From: CAWCGU01 sp963838095
GTDB lineage: Bacteria > Actinomycetota > Thermoleophilia > Solirubrobacterales > 70-9
Length of the DNA stretch: 64,000 bases
Assembly: GCA_963838095.1 (NCBI GenBank)
Contig: CAWIPO010000008.1
Coordinates: forward strand, 558,001 to 622,000
Reading direction: 5' to 3'
In this document: positions 9,233-16,134 of the stretch, in pieces
Position numbering within the stretch: position 1 is the first letter of the stretch
How the letters are laid out: every line of letters begins with the position of its first letter
Notes under the pieces: model-generated
The model's input: only the letters and a program-made list of their open reading frames with translations
What the model was told of the DNA's origin: nothing
The model's database searches: none
Program-made: the position numbers and the translations under genes

Positions 9233-9250
9233 ACCGAATTGGGATTCGGT
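9233..9250. promoter_or_regulatory. TetR-type operator, copy 2, abutting the tetR start codon
   Basis: The 18-bp inverted repeat ACCGAATTGGGATTCGGT has identical half-sites to copy 1. It ends exactly one base before ATG 9251, so a bound repressor would cover the tetR translation start and leader. This is a typical autoregulatory layout. A possible TTG start at 9239 would lie inside the operator, which is one reason to prefer ATG 9251. Confidence 0.8.
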
Positions 9251-9886
9251 ATGGAGTTGCAGCAGGTACAGGTCGAGCGCCGGCGCCTGAGCGCCGAGGA
9301 GCGGCGAGAGCGCATCCTCGACTCCGCGGTGCAGGTGTTCGCGGAACGCGGCTACCAGGCGGCGTCGATGTCCGAGATCGCCGCCCGGGCCGGGGTGGTG
9401 GCATCGGTGATCTACGACCACTTCCCAGGCAAGCGGGAGCTGTACGTGGAGTTGCTGGAGCTGCACGGCCGGGAGCTGATCGAGCGCTCCATCCGGTTGA
9501 TCCCCGGCGCGTCCCCGTACGAGCTTGTTCGGGCCGCGGCGGAAGGGTTCTTCGAGTTCGTCGAGGAGGATCCGTTCGTGTGGCGTTTCATCTTCCGTGA
9601 TCCGCCTCCGGACCCGGAGGCTGACGCCGTCTACAGGAGGGTGAGGGGGTCCGCAACCGATGCCATCGCAGCGATCATCGACGCCGTCGCCCCGCCCGGT
9701 GACGTGCTGTCCGGCGTCGAGCGCTCGCGCGCGATCCAGATGCTGGCGGAGGCGTCGCGAGCCAGCACCGACGGCTTGGCGGGCTGGTGGTATGAGCATC
9801 GCGAAGTCCCGCGCGAGGAGATCGTCGAAGCGGCCACCCAGCAGCTGTGGCTGGGTCTCGGCGGGCTGCTGGAGCGTGGCCGCTAG
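9251..9886 (+). CDS. TetR/AcrR-family transcriptional repressor
   Basis: A 211-aa regulator. The N-terminal DNA-binding domain includes ERRERILDSAVQVFAERGY and the helix-turn-helix MSEIAARAGVVASVIYDHF, with FPGKRELYVELLEL closing helix 4, all characteristic of TetR. The C-terminal two-thirds is a helical ligand-binding/dimerisation domain with no recognisable ligand motif. The gene is divergent from the membrane/AhpD fusion, and two 18-bp operators lie in the 74-bp gap, so autoregulation plus control of the fusion gene is expected. It overlaps the convergent amtB by 4 bp at the 3' end. No clear Shine-Dalgarno precedes ATG 9251; the transcript may be nearly leaderless. Confidence 0.9.
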   Translation: MELQQVQVERRRLSAEERRERILDSAVQVFAERGYQAASMSEIAARAGVVASVIYDHFPGKRELYVELLELHGRELIERSIRLIPGASPYELVRAAAEGFFEFVEEDPFVWRFIFRDPPPDPEADAVYRRVRGSATDAIAAIIDAVAPPGDVLSGVERSRAIQMLAEASRASTDGLAGWWYEHREVPREEIVEAATQQLWLGLGGLLERGR

Positions 9887-11250
9887 GAAGGCTTGTCGGA
9901 TACGGCGACTGGCCGCGGGGCTTCCATCCCAGCCTCCGGTGGGACCAAGATTGCGCCCTCGCCTGCGGGATAGGCCTCCTCGCCGTGCTCCAGCCCGTCG
10001 AGGCCGAGCGACTCCTGCTTGTCGGTCGTGCGCAGCGGCATCAGGGCGCCGATCACGCGCAGGAGGACGTAGGTGACGGTGAATGCGTAGATCGGCACGG
10101 TGACCGCGGCCAGCCCCTGCCAAAGCAGCTGGTCGGCATTGCCGTAGAAGAGGCCGTCGGAGATCCCGTTCCAGTCGGCCTGAGCGAAAAAGCCGATGAA
10201 GAGGATGCCGGTGAAGCCGGCGATCCCGTGGGCTGCGAGCACGTCGAGCGTCTCGTCGACCCGAGTCCGCGGCCGGTAGACGATGACCGCGTAGCACGGA
10301 AGCGCGACCAGCACTCCCAGGACCATCGACCAGATCGGACTGACGAAGCCACCCGCGGGGGTGATTCCGACGCAGCCGACGATGATCGCGGTGGCGGCGC
10401 CGACCGCGGTGATCTGGCGCCCGCGCACGTAGTCGAGCAGGAACCAGGTGACCAGCGTGGCGGCCGGGCACAGCAGCGTGTTCACGAACGCGAGCATGCC
10501 GTTCTCGTTGATCCCGAATCCGCTACCACCGTTGAATCCGAACCAGCCGAACCACAGCAGGCCGCCGCCGAGAAGGACGTAGACCGCATTGTGGGGGAGC
10601 AATGCCTGGCGTCCGTAGTTGGTACGCGCCCCGACGACCAGCGCGGCCGCCAAAGCCGAGAAGCCCGAGGCCATCTCGACGGCGATTCCGCCGGCGAAGT
10701 CGAGCGTGAATGTCTCGCCGGAACCGATGTCGATCGGCCCGAAATCCAGCTGCCCCGCGAACAGCCAGCCGCCGCCGAAGCCCCAGTGAGCGAGCACCGA
10801 GTAGACGAGCAGCGACCACAGGACCGCGAAGAGAAGGTAGGCGCCGAAGCGCATCCGCTCGACCACTGCGCCAGAGACCAGCGCCACCGTGATCATGCAG
10901 AAGGTCGCCTGGAAGGCGAAGAAGACCACGTGCGGGATCGTCGTTCCGAACGTCGGGTTGGGCGCGAAGCCGACGTCCTTGAGCAGCGCGTAGTCGAGTC
11001 CACCAAGGAACCACCCACCCTCGGCGAACGCGAGCGAGTAGCCCAGCAGTGCCCAGGTGACGCCCGCCACACCGAGTGCCGCGACGCACATCATGAACGT
11101 GTTCAGGGCGTTCTTCGAGCGCACCAGGCCCGCGTAGAAGAGCCCCAGGCCGATAGTCATCAGCAGCACGAGGGCGGTTGCCGTGACCATCCATGCGGTG
11201 TCGCCAGAGTCGACCCCCTTGATCACGCCGAGAATCGCGGTCAGGTCCAT
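9883..11250 (-). CDS. amtB: Ammonium transporter
   Basis: Amt/MEP/Rh channel for ammonium uptake, an inner-membrane trimer. The 455-aa protein has about 11 membrane segments, the family signature GLFYAGLVRSKN near the N-terminus, and the twin pore histidines in VLAHWGFG and LAAHGIAGFTG. The cytoplasmic C-terminal tail is long and acidic to proline-rich. glnK lies directly upstream and overlaps by one base (11250), the usual glnK-amtB operon in which the PII protein plugs the channel when nitrogen is sufficient. Here glnK comes first. Regulation by nitrogen status is expected from the family; I see no distinct operator. Confidence 0.96.
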   Translation of the reverse strand: MDLTAILGVIKGVDSGDTAWMVTATALVLLMTIGLGLFYAGLVRSKNALNTFMMCVAALGVAGVTWALLGYSLAFAEGGWFLGGLDYALLKDVGFAPNPTFGTTIPHVVFFAFQATFCMITVALVSGAVVERMRFGAYLLFAVLWSLLVYSVLAHWGFGGGWLFAGQLDFGPIDIGSGETFTLDFAGGIAVEMASGFSALAAALVVGARTNYGRQALLPHNAVYVLLGGGLLWFGWFGFNGGSGFGINENGMLAFVNTLLCPAATLVTWFLLDYVRGRQITAVGAATAIIVGCVGITPAGGFVSPIWSMVLGVLVALPCYAVIVYRPRTRVDETLDVLAAHGIAGFTGILFIGFFAQADWNGISDGLFYGNADQLLWQGLAAVTVPIYAFTVTYVLLRVIGALMPLRTTDKQESLGLDGLEHGEEAYPAGEGAILVPPEAGMEAPRPVAVSDKPS

Positions 11251-11606
11251 TACTCGCCGCCTACCGGTGTGACGGCGGCGTCGTCCTGCTCGCCGGTGCG
11301 GATTCGGACGACCTGGTCAAGCGGTACGACGAAGATCTTGCCGTCGCCAACCTCGCCCGTGCGCCCGCCCTCGCAGAGGGCGTCGATCGTCGGCTGCACG
11401 AAGCCGTCGGTGACCGCGATCTCGAAGCGCACCTTGTCCGAAACTCCGACCTTCACCGTGGTCCCGCGGTAGGTCTCCACCCGATCGAGCTCGCCTCCGT
11501 GGCCTTGGACGCGGCTCATCGAGATCCCGCTCACCTTGGCGCGGAAAAGAGCTTCGAGCACGTCGTTCGCCTTCTCAGGCCGGACGATGCCGATCACCAG
11601 CTTCAC
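11250..11606 (-). CDS. glnK: PII nitrogen regulatory protein GlnK/GlnB, lacking Tyr51
   Basis: A 118-aa PII signal protein that senses 2-oxoglutarate and ATP/ADP and controls AmtB. The N-terminus MKLVIGIVRPEKANDVLEAL and the C-terminal signature DGKIFVVPLD with RTGE are canonical, and the nucleotide site Gly/Lys region is intact. The T-loop reads ETYRGTTVKVGVSDK: Glu44, Tyr46, Arg47 and Gly48 are kept, but residue 51, the tyrosine that is uridylylated in proteobacteria or adenylylated in actinobacteria, is valine. Covalent control at that site is therefore impossible. Start ATG 11606. Operon with amtB. The 5' side faces proS, with the conserved leader element between. Confidence 0.95.
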   Translation of the reverse strand: MKLVIGIVRPEKANDVLEALFRAKVSGISMSRVQGHGGELDRVETYRGTTVKVGVSDKVRFEIAVTDGFVQPTIDALCEGGRTGEVGDGKIFVVPLDQVVRIRTGEQDDAAVTPVGGE

Positions 11607-11667
11607 GGTCTGCCCCTCTCTCCATCTACCAAGGCGGCGCGAGCCTAACGGAAGGAGCGGCGCGAAG

Positions 11668-11673
11668 TAGGCT
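11668..11673 (+). promoter_or_regulatory. Candidate -10 hexamer of proS
   Basis: TAGGCT fits an actinobacterial TANNNT -10 box. The conserved 41-nt element begins 15 nt after its first base, where transcription would be expected to start. No good -35 box is visible. The same geometry recurs at 63933-63938. Confidence 0.4.
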
Positions 11674-11682
11674 CACGCCCTT

Positions 11683-11723
11683 GAGCGCGGGAGCAGATCA
11701 TCTGATTGTCGGGCGAAGCGCGA
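11683..11723 (+). repeat. Conserved 41-nt leader element, copy A (upstream of proS)
   Basis: This 41-nt segment runs from GAGCGCGGGAGC to GGCGAAGCGCGA and is identical at 37 of 41 positions to 63947-63987. Inside is the palindrome CAGATCATCTG (11694-11704). It starts about where transcription should start and ends 7 nt before the proS start region. It could be a 5'-UTR structured RNA or a DNA operator; I do not recognise a known riboswitch class. Confidence 0.6.
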
Positions 11724-11730
11724 TCCAGTG

Positions 11731-13420
11731 ATGTCTACCCGGCTTTCCAACTACTTCCTGCCGACGCTGAGGGAGGACCCCGCCGACGCCGAGGCGATCT
11801 CACACAAGCTGATGGTGCGCGCTGGGCTGATCCGCCAGCTCGGCGCAGGCCTGTGGACGTACCTGCCGGCCGGGTGGCGGGTGCATCGCAAGGCCGAGCA
11901 GATCCTGCGTGAGGAGATCGACGCGATCGGCGGCCAGGAGATGCTGATGCCGGTGCTGCAGCCCGCAGAGCCGTGGCGGAAGACCGGCCGCTACGAGATC
12001 GAGGAGCTGTTCAAGCTCCTCGATCGGAAGGGCTCGGAGCTGGTCCTGGCGATGACCAACGAGGAGGCGCTGACCACCCACGTCGCCGGCGAGGTCCGCT
12101 CCTACCGCGACCTGCCGCTGATCCTGTACCACATCCAAACCAAGGAGCGAGACGAGCCGCGCCCGCGCGCCGGGGTGCTGCGGACGCGCGAGTTCACGAT
12201 GAAGGACTCATACAGCTTCGACCGCGACGAGGAGGGGCTGGATCGCTCCTACGAACTCCACATCCAGGCGTACGACCGCATCTTCGACCGCGCCGGGATG
12301 CGCTGGTACCGGGTCGAGTCCGACGTCGGGATGATGGGAGGGACGGGCGCCCACGAGTACATGGCACCCTGCGCGGCGGGCGAGAACGAGGTCGCTCTCG
12401 CGCCCGGCTACGCCGCGAACGTCGAGGTTGCCTCGGCCGAGCCGCAGCCGGTCGAACTGCCGCCGGCACTCGACGAGCCCCGCGAGGTGCCGACGCCGGG
12501 CCTGACCACCGTCGCCGAGGTCTCGGAGGCGCTGGGGGTCCCGGAGGGGGCGGCGCTGAAGGCGATCCCGGTGGTGGTGGAGGGCCGGGGGATGGTGATG
12601 GTGCTGGTGCGCGGCGATCACAGGCTGAACGAGATCAAGCTGGGGAATGCGCTTGGCGCCGGCTTCCGCCAGGCCCAGCCGGAGGAGATCGAGGCCGAGA
12701 TCGGACCGCCCGGGTTCATCGGTCCCGTGGGCGCTGGGGTCCCTGTGATCAAGGACGTGGCGATACAGGGCGAGGGCTACTACGGCGGTGCCAACAAGCC
12801 CGACGCGCACCTGATCGGGATCAGCCCCGGACGCGACTTCTCATTCGAGGAGATGGACGTGCGCGCGGTCGAGGCGGGGGATCTGGCACCCGGCGGAGCG
12901 CCGATCGAGATCGAGCCCGCGATCGAGGTCGGGAACATCTTCAAGCTCGGGACCCGGTACTCGGTGCCGCTCGGCGCCACCTACCTCGACGAGTCAGGGA
13001 CCGAGCGGCCGATCTGGATGGGCAGCTACGGGATCGGGCCCGCCAGGATCATGGCGGCAGCGATCGAGCAGGGGGCCGACGAGCGCGGGATCGTCTGGCC
13101 GCGGGCACTGGCGCCGTGGCAGGTGCACCTGGTGACGATCGGCAAGGGCGAGGCCGAGGTCGCCGAGGCGGCCGAGCGGCATCTACGCCTCGCTGACGGA
13201 GGCGGGGATCGAATGCCTCCTCGACGACCGCGAAGCCGGCCCCGGCGAGAAGCTCACCGACGCCGAGCTGCTGGGTTGCCCGTTGCGGCTTGTGATCGGC
13301 AAGCGCGGCCTAGCGGAGGGGCAGGTGGAGGTGCAGGCGAGGCGCTCCGGCGAGGAGCAGCGGCTCGGCCTCGAGACGGCGGCCGCCGAGGCGATCGCCC
13401 TGCTTGGACGGCTCGAGTAG
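11731..13420 (+). CDS. proS: Prolyl-tRNA synthetase, bacterial type with editing domain (frameshifted)
   Basis: Charges tRNA-Pro. Class II motifs are present: motif 1 region (WTYLPAGWRVHRKAEQILREE), motif 2 (PRPRAGVLRTREFTMKD) and motif 3 (MGSYGIGPARIMAAAIEQ). A YbaK-like editing domain is inserted at about residues 230-400, with the conserved Lys in ALKAIPVVV. The anticodon-binding domain is reached only after a break near 13180: the sequence reads GAGCGGCATCTAC where GAGCGGATCTAC would continue as AERIYASLTEAGIE. One extra C therefore shifts the frame, and the restored protein ends at 13420 (about 562 aa, normal length). As proS is essential, a sequence error is likely. ATG 11731 is preceded by GTG 11728. 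Confidence 0.93.
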
Positions 13421-13431
13421 GAGCAAGACCG

Positions 13432-14040
13432 GTGGCGCGCGTCAGCCGCAGACGCCTGTTCGGGATCGATCGATCGGGCCCGGACCCGAGCGAGACGCGC
13501 GCCGGAGAGCCGCTTCGGCCGCTGACGATCCCCAACCTGGTCGGCTATCTGCGGCTCGCCGCGATCCCGGTCTACCTGGTGCTCGCGTTCAACAGCGGAG
13601 ATGGGCACGCATTCGCGCCGGCGGCGATCTACCTCGCGATCGCGCTCGGCGACTACGTGGATGGGTTCCTCGCCCGCGCCACCGGCCAGTACAGCCGCAT
13701 GGGGGCGCTGCTCGACCCGCTCGTCGACCGGCTCACCGTGCTGGCCGGGACCGCGGTGTGCTGGCACTTCGAGCTGCTTCCCCGCTGGGCGCTGGCGGCG
13801 CTTGTCATCCGCGAGCTCGTGACCGCTTTCCTGGCGCAGATCGGGCTCCGAAGGGGGGTCGACCTCGAGATCAACTGGGTCGGACGGATCGGCGTGGCGC
13901 TGGTTCTCGCTTCGATCTTCTGGGCGCAGGTCACCGAAAGCGTGGTCTTCGACATGATGTTGGTCGCCGGAGTCGTGTTCTCGAGCCTTGCGACGCTCCT
14001 TTACGTGCGTGCAGGGCTCTTGCGGACCCGGGCGACGTAG
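13432..14040 (+). CDS. CDP-alcohol phosphatidyltransferase (PgsA family)
   Basis: Integral membrane enzyme that transfers a phosphatidyl group from CDP-diacylglycerol to an alcohol, in phosphatidylglycerophosphate, cardiolipin or phosphatidylinositol-phosphate synthesis. The 202-aa protein contains the complete CDP-alcohol motif DG-x2-AR-x8-G-x3-D-x3-D in VDGFLARATGQYSRMGALLD, continuing PLVDR, and several membrane helices. GTG 13432 follows GGAGCAAG by a short spacer. The N-terminal 30 residues are basic and cytoplasmic. Because of the proS frameshift the raw frame runs straight from proS into this gene, but they are separate genes. pgsA-FHA-MerR order recalls the pgsA2-garA-Rv1828 region of mycobacteria. 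Confidence 0.9.
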   Translation: MARVSRRRLFGIDRSGPDPSETRAGEPLRPLTIPNLVGYLRLAAIPVYLVLAFNSGDGHAFAPAAIYLAIALGDYVDGFLARATGQYSRMGALLDPLVDRLTVLAGTAVCWHFELLPRWALAALVIRELVTAFLAQIGLRRGVDLEINWVGRIGVALVLASIFWAQVTESVVFDMMLVAGVVFSSLATLLYVRAGLLRTRAT

Positions 14041-14098
14041 GAGCGGCGCCGACGTTGCAACCTTCAACCTTTGGTCGACCCTTGAGAGGAAGGGAAGT

Positions 14099-14389
14099 AT
14101 GATCGCTGACATGGAAGAGACATATCCCGAGCAAGAGACATTCCCGGACGTCGGGTCGATGAACGACGCCGAGCTCAAGGAGCTGATCGAGCAGCTCACC
14201 GCCGAAGAAAACGAGGTCTCGTACCGCCGCCGGATGCTGCACGGCAAGATCGACATCCTCCGCGCCGAGCTCGTCAACCGCCTGAAGACGAAGCGCGAGG
14301 CGGGCGATGCCTTGATCACCGGCGACGACGTCCAGGCACTGACCGACATCCTCGCCGGGCGCGGCCCGAGCGCGGACGAGCCGGCGTAG
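14099..14389 (+). CDS. RsiG-like single-motif c-di-GMP-binding coiled-coil protein (candidate anti-sigma factor)
   Basis: A 96-aa acidic, mostly helical protein. Residues 37-52 match the RsiG c-di-GMP signature E-x3-S-x2-R-x3-Q-x3-D as E37, S41, R44, H48 and D52, with His in the Gln position. A predicted coiled coil (about 21-72) surrounds it. In Streptomyces, RsiG has two copies and, with c-di-GMP, holds sigma WhiG; single-motif homologues in deeper actinobacteria work as homodimers. The start is ATG 14099 after GAGGAAGGGA; an in-frame ATG at 14111 is possible. It lies between pgsA and the FHA/MerR pair, spaced 12 bp from the FHA gene. No sigma factor is nearby. The family call rests on motif and length. 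Confidence 0.65.
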   Translation: MIADMEETYPEQETFPDVGSMNDAELKELIEQLTAEENEVSYRRRMLHGKIDILRAELVNRLKTKREAGDALITGDDVQALTDILAGRGPSADEPA

Positions 14390-14401
14390 GAGGATGCGAA
14401 C

Positions 14402-14872
14402 GTGGCGCTTCACTGCCACGAGTGCGGCTTCGTAAACCCCGAGGGCGCGAACTATTGCCAGAAGTGCGGCGCCTACCTGGCGCGCGAGCCTGGCTCGGAG
14501 GAGCCGACCACGATGACGTACACGGTCGACGAGACCGGGGAGTACCTGCCCGTCGATCTGGACGAGGTGGTGACCGAGGCCGGCGCCGCGCTGGTGATCC
14601 GCTCCGGCGGTGGGCGGGCCGGAGAGAGCTTCACGGTTGACGACGAGCGAATCAGCGTCGGCCGTACACCCGATGCCTCGATCTTCCTCGACGACGTCAC
14701 CGTGTCTCGAAACCACGCCCTGATCGTGCGCCGGCAGGACGGCTACTACATCGACGACCTCGGCTCGCTCAACGGCACCTACGTCAACCGGCGCCGGATC
14801 GAGTCGCACAAGCTGACCGACGGCGACGAGATTCAGATCGGCAAGTTCAAGCTCAGCTACCTGGAGCGCTGA
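14402..14872 (+). CDS. Zinc-ribbon/FHA-domain phosphothreonine-binding protein (GarA/OdhI-like)
   Basis: A 156-aa protein. Residues 4-21 form a zinc ribbon with two CxxC pairs (CHECGFVNPEGANYCQKCG). A short linker (EEPTTMTYTVDETGEY) carries adjacent threonines comparable to the phosphorylated ETTS motif of GarA/OdhI. Residues 65-150 form an FHA domain with the phosphothreonine-binding GR, SRNHA and SLNGTYVN elements. FHA proteins of this type switch between binding kinase substrates or metabolic enzymes and closing on their own phosphorylated N-terminus. GTG 14402 follows AGGAGG. The next gene, a MerR regulator, starts 3 bp after the stop, as garA-Rv1828 do in mycobacteria. Confidence 0.85.
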   Translation: MALHCHECGFVNPEGANYCQKCGAYLAREPGSEEPTTMTYTVDETGEYLPVDLDEVVTEAGAALVIRSGGGRAGESFTVDDERISVGRTPDASIFLDDVTVSRNHALIVRRQDGYYIDDLGSLNGTYVNRRRIESHKLTDGDEIQIGKFKLSYLER

Positions 14873-14875
14873 CAA

Positions 14876-15616
14876 ATGGGGATCGCCTCCAGACAGGAGA
14901 CTGAGCCAAGGGAGCGCGGCGACTCGCGCCCGCGCAAGGCGCTGACGATCGGCGCCGTCTCGCAGATCCTCTCGCAGGAGTTCCAGGACATATCGATTTC
15001 GAAGATCCGCTATCTCGAGGATCAGAAGCTGCTCTCCCCGCGGCGTACCCCGGGCGGCTACCGGCTGTACAGCCAGACCGACGTCGAACGGCTGCGGACG
15101 ATCCTGCGCCTCCAGCGCGACGAGTTCCTTCCCCTGCGGGTGATCCGTCAGGAGCTGGCGGCCGGCGGGGCAGAGCCCCGTGAGTCGCAGGCGGGCAGCA
15201 CGGCCACCCGCCGTCGCGCCGTCAGCGTCGACCCGCCCAGCGCGCAGATCGCCGAGGAGGATCTGCTCGAGGACACCGGCGCCAGCGAGCAGCTGCTGCG
15301 CGAGCTGGAGGAATTCGGGATCGTGCAGCCCGAGCGCCGAAACGGCGGCGTCAGCTACGACGAGACCGATCTCGAGATCGTCCGGGCGGCATTCGAGCTC
15401 GCCCGCTTTGGCGTCGCGGGCAGAAACCTGAGGGTGTTTCGAACCTCGGCCGACCGCGAGGCCGCGCTGCTCGAGCAGCTTCTCGGCCCGGCGCTGCGCT
15501 CGCGCAGCCAGGTCCGGCGAAAGGAAGCGGTCGAGAACCTCGAAAGCCTGGCGGCTGTCTGCAGTCACCTGAAGCATCTCCTCCTGGTGCGTGACCTGCG
15601 GCGTCTGAAGGGCTGA
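14876..15616 (+). CDS. MerR-family transcriptional regulator (FtsR/Rv1828-like)
   Basis: A 246-aa regulator with the winged helix-turn-helix of MerR at residues 22-95: LTIGAVSQILSQEF, SKIRYLEDQKLLSPRRTPGG and YRLYSQTDVERLRTILRLQ. A long C-terminal helical region (residues 135-246, ETDLEIVRAAFELARFGV onward) lacks the cysteines of metal-sensing MerR proteins. Position directly after an FHA gene and overall length match the actinobacterial Rv1828/FtsR group, implicated in growth and cell-division gene control. The gap to the FHA stop is 3 bp, so the two are co-translated. Its target is not identifiable here. Confidence 0.88.
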   Translation: MGIASRQETEPRERGDSRPRKALTIGAVSQILSQEFQDISISKIRYLEDQKLLSPRRTPGGYRLYSQTDVERLRTILRLQRDEFLPLRVIRQELAAGGAEPRESQAGSTATRRRAVSVDPPSAQIAEEDLLEDTGASEQLLRELEEFGIVQPERRNGGVSYDETDLEIVRAAFELARFGVAGRNLRVFRTSADREAALLEQLLGPALRSRSQVRRKEAVENLESLAAVCSHLKHLLLVRDLRRLKG

Positions 15617-15620
15617 AGCA

Positions 15621-16134
15621 CTGGCCCGGGTCAGCCGGAGCAGGGTTCTCGCCGCGGCTCCAGATCGCGTTTGGGAGTTGGTCGTTGACCCCTACCACCT
15701 GCCCCGCTGGTGGCCGCGGTGCACGCGGGTGGAGGACGTGCAGGCCGGGGGGACGAGCGGGCGGGCGAGCTGGACGAAGGTGCTCGGGACCGAGCGCGGC
15801 GGCGTTCGTCAGGGCCGATTACCGGCGCCTGAGCATGTCGGAGCCGACCTCGATCGTCTGGGAGCAGGAGATGGCCGGGACGCCGTTCGAGCGCATCCTC
15901 ACCGAATCGAAGCTGGAATTCGGGCTCGCCGCCGAGAACGGTGCGACCAAGCTGACGATCACCGCTCGGCAGCGAGTGCGCGGCCTCTCCAGGCTGGGTT
16001 CACCGATGCTCCGCAGGGGGACCGCGCAGACGCTCGACGACGCGCTGGCCGGCATCGAGCGGGCGGTCAGCGAAGAGTCGTCTGCAGACCCGGCCGCCCC
16101 CGGACGCGAAGCGGAGGAGGCGGCCGGCCAGTGA
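15621..16134 (+). CDS. SRPBCC (polyketide cyclase/START-like) protein, probable CTG start, frameshifted
   Basis: Ligand-binding helix-grip protein of about 170 aa. The N-terminus reads ARVSRSRVLAAAPDRVWELV and DPYHLPRWWPR, the standard SRPBCC opening, and the later part has WEQEMAGTPFERIL and the long C-terminal helix. No ATG, GTG or TTG lies in frame between the MerR stop and this opening; CTG at 15621 falls exactly where a start codon belongs. The frame breaks near 15808: one extra base in the GCGGCGGCG stretch separates GTERG from VRADYRRLS. It ends with a GTGA overlap into the flavin oxidase. Ligand unknown. Confidence 0.65.

Noticed and set aside
11728..14040. A natural ProS-PgsA fusion protein (one continuous frame)
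   Set aside because: The joint frame replaces the conserved proS anticodon domain by low-complexity Arg-rich sequence; removing one C at about 13180 restores normal proS, and pgsA has its own GTG and Shine-Dalgarno.
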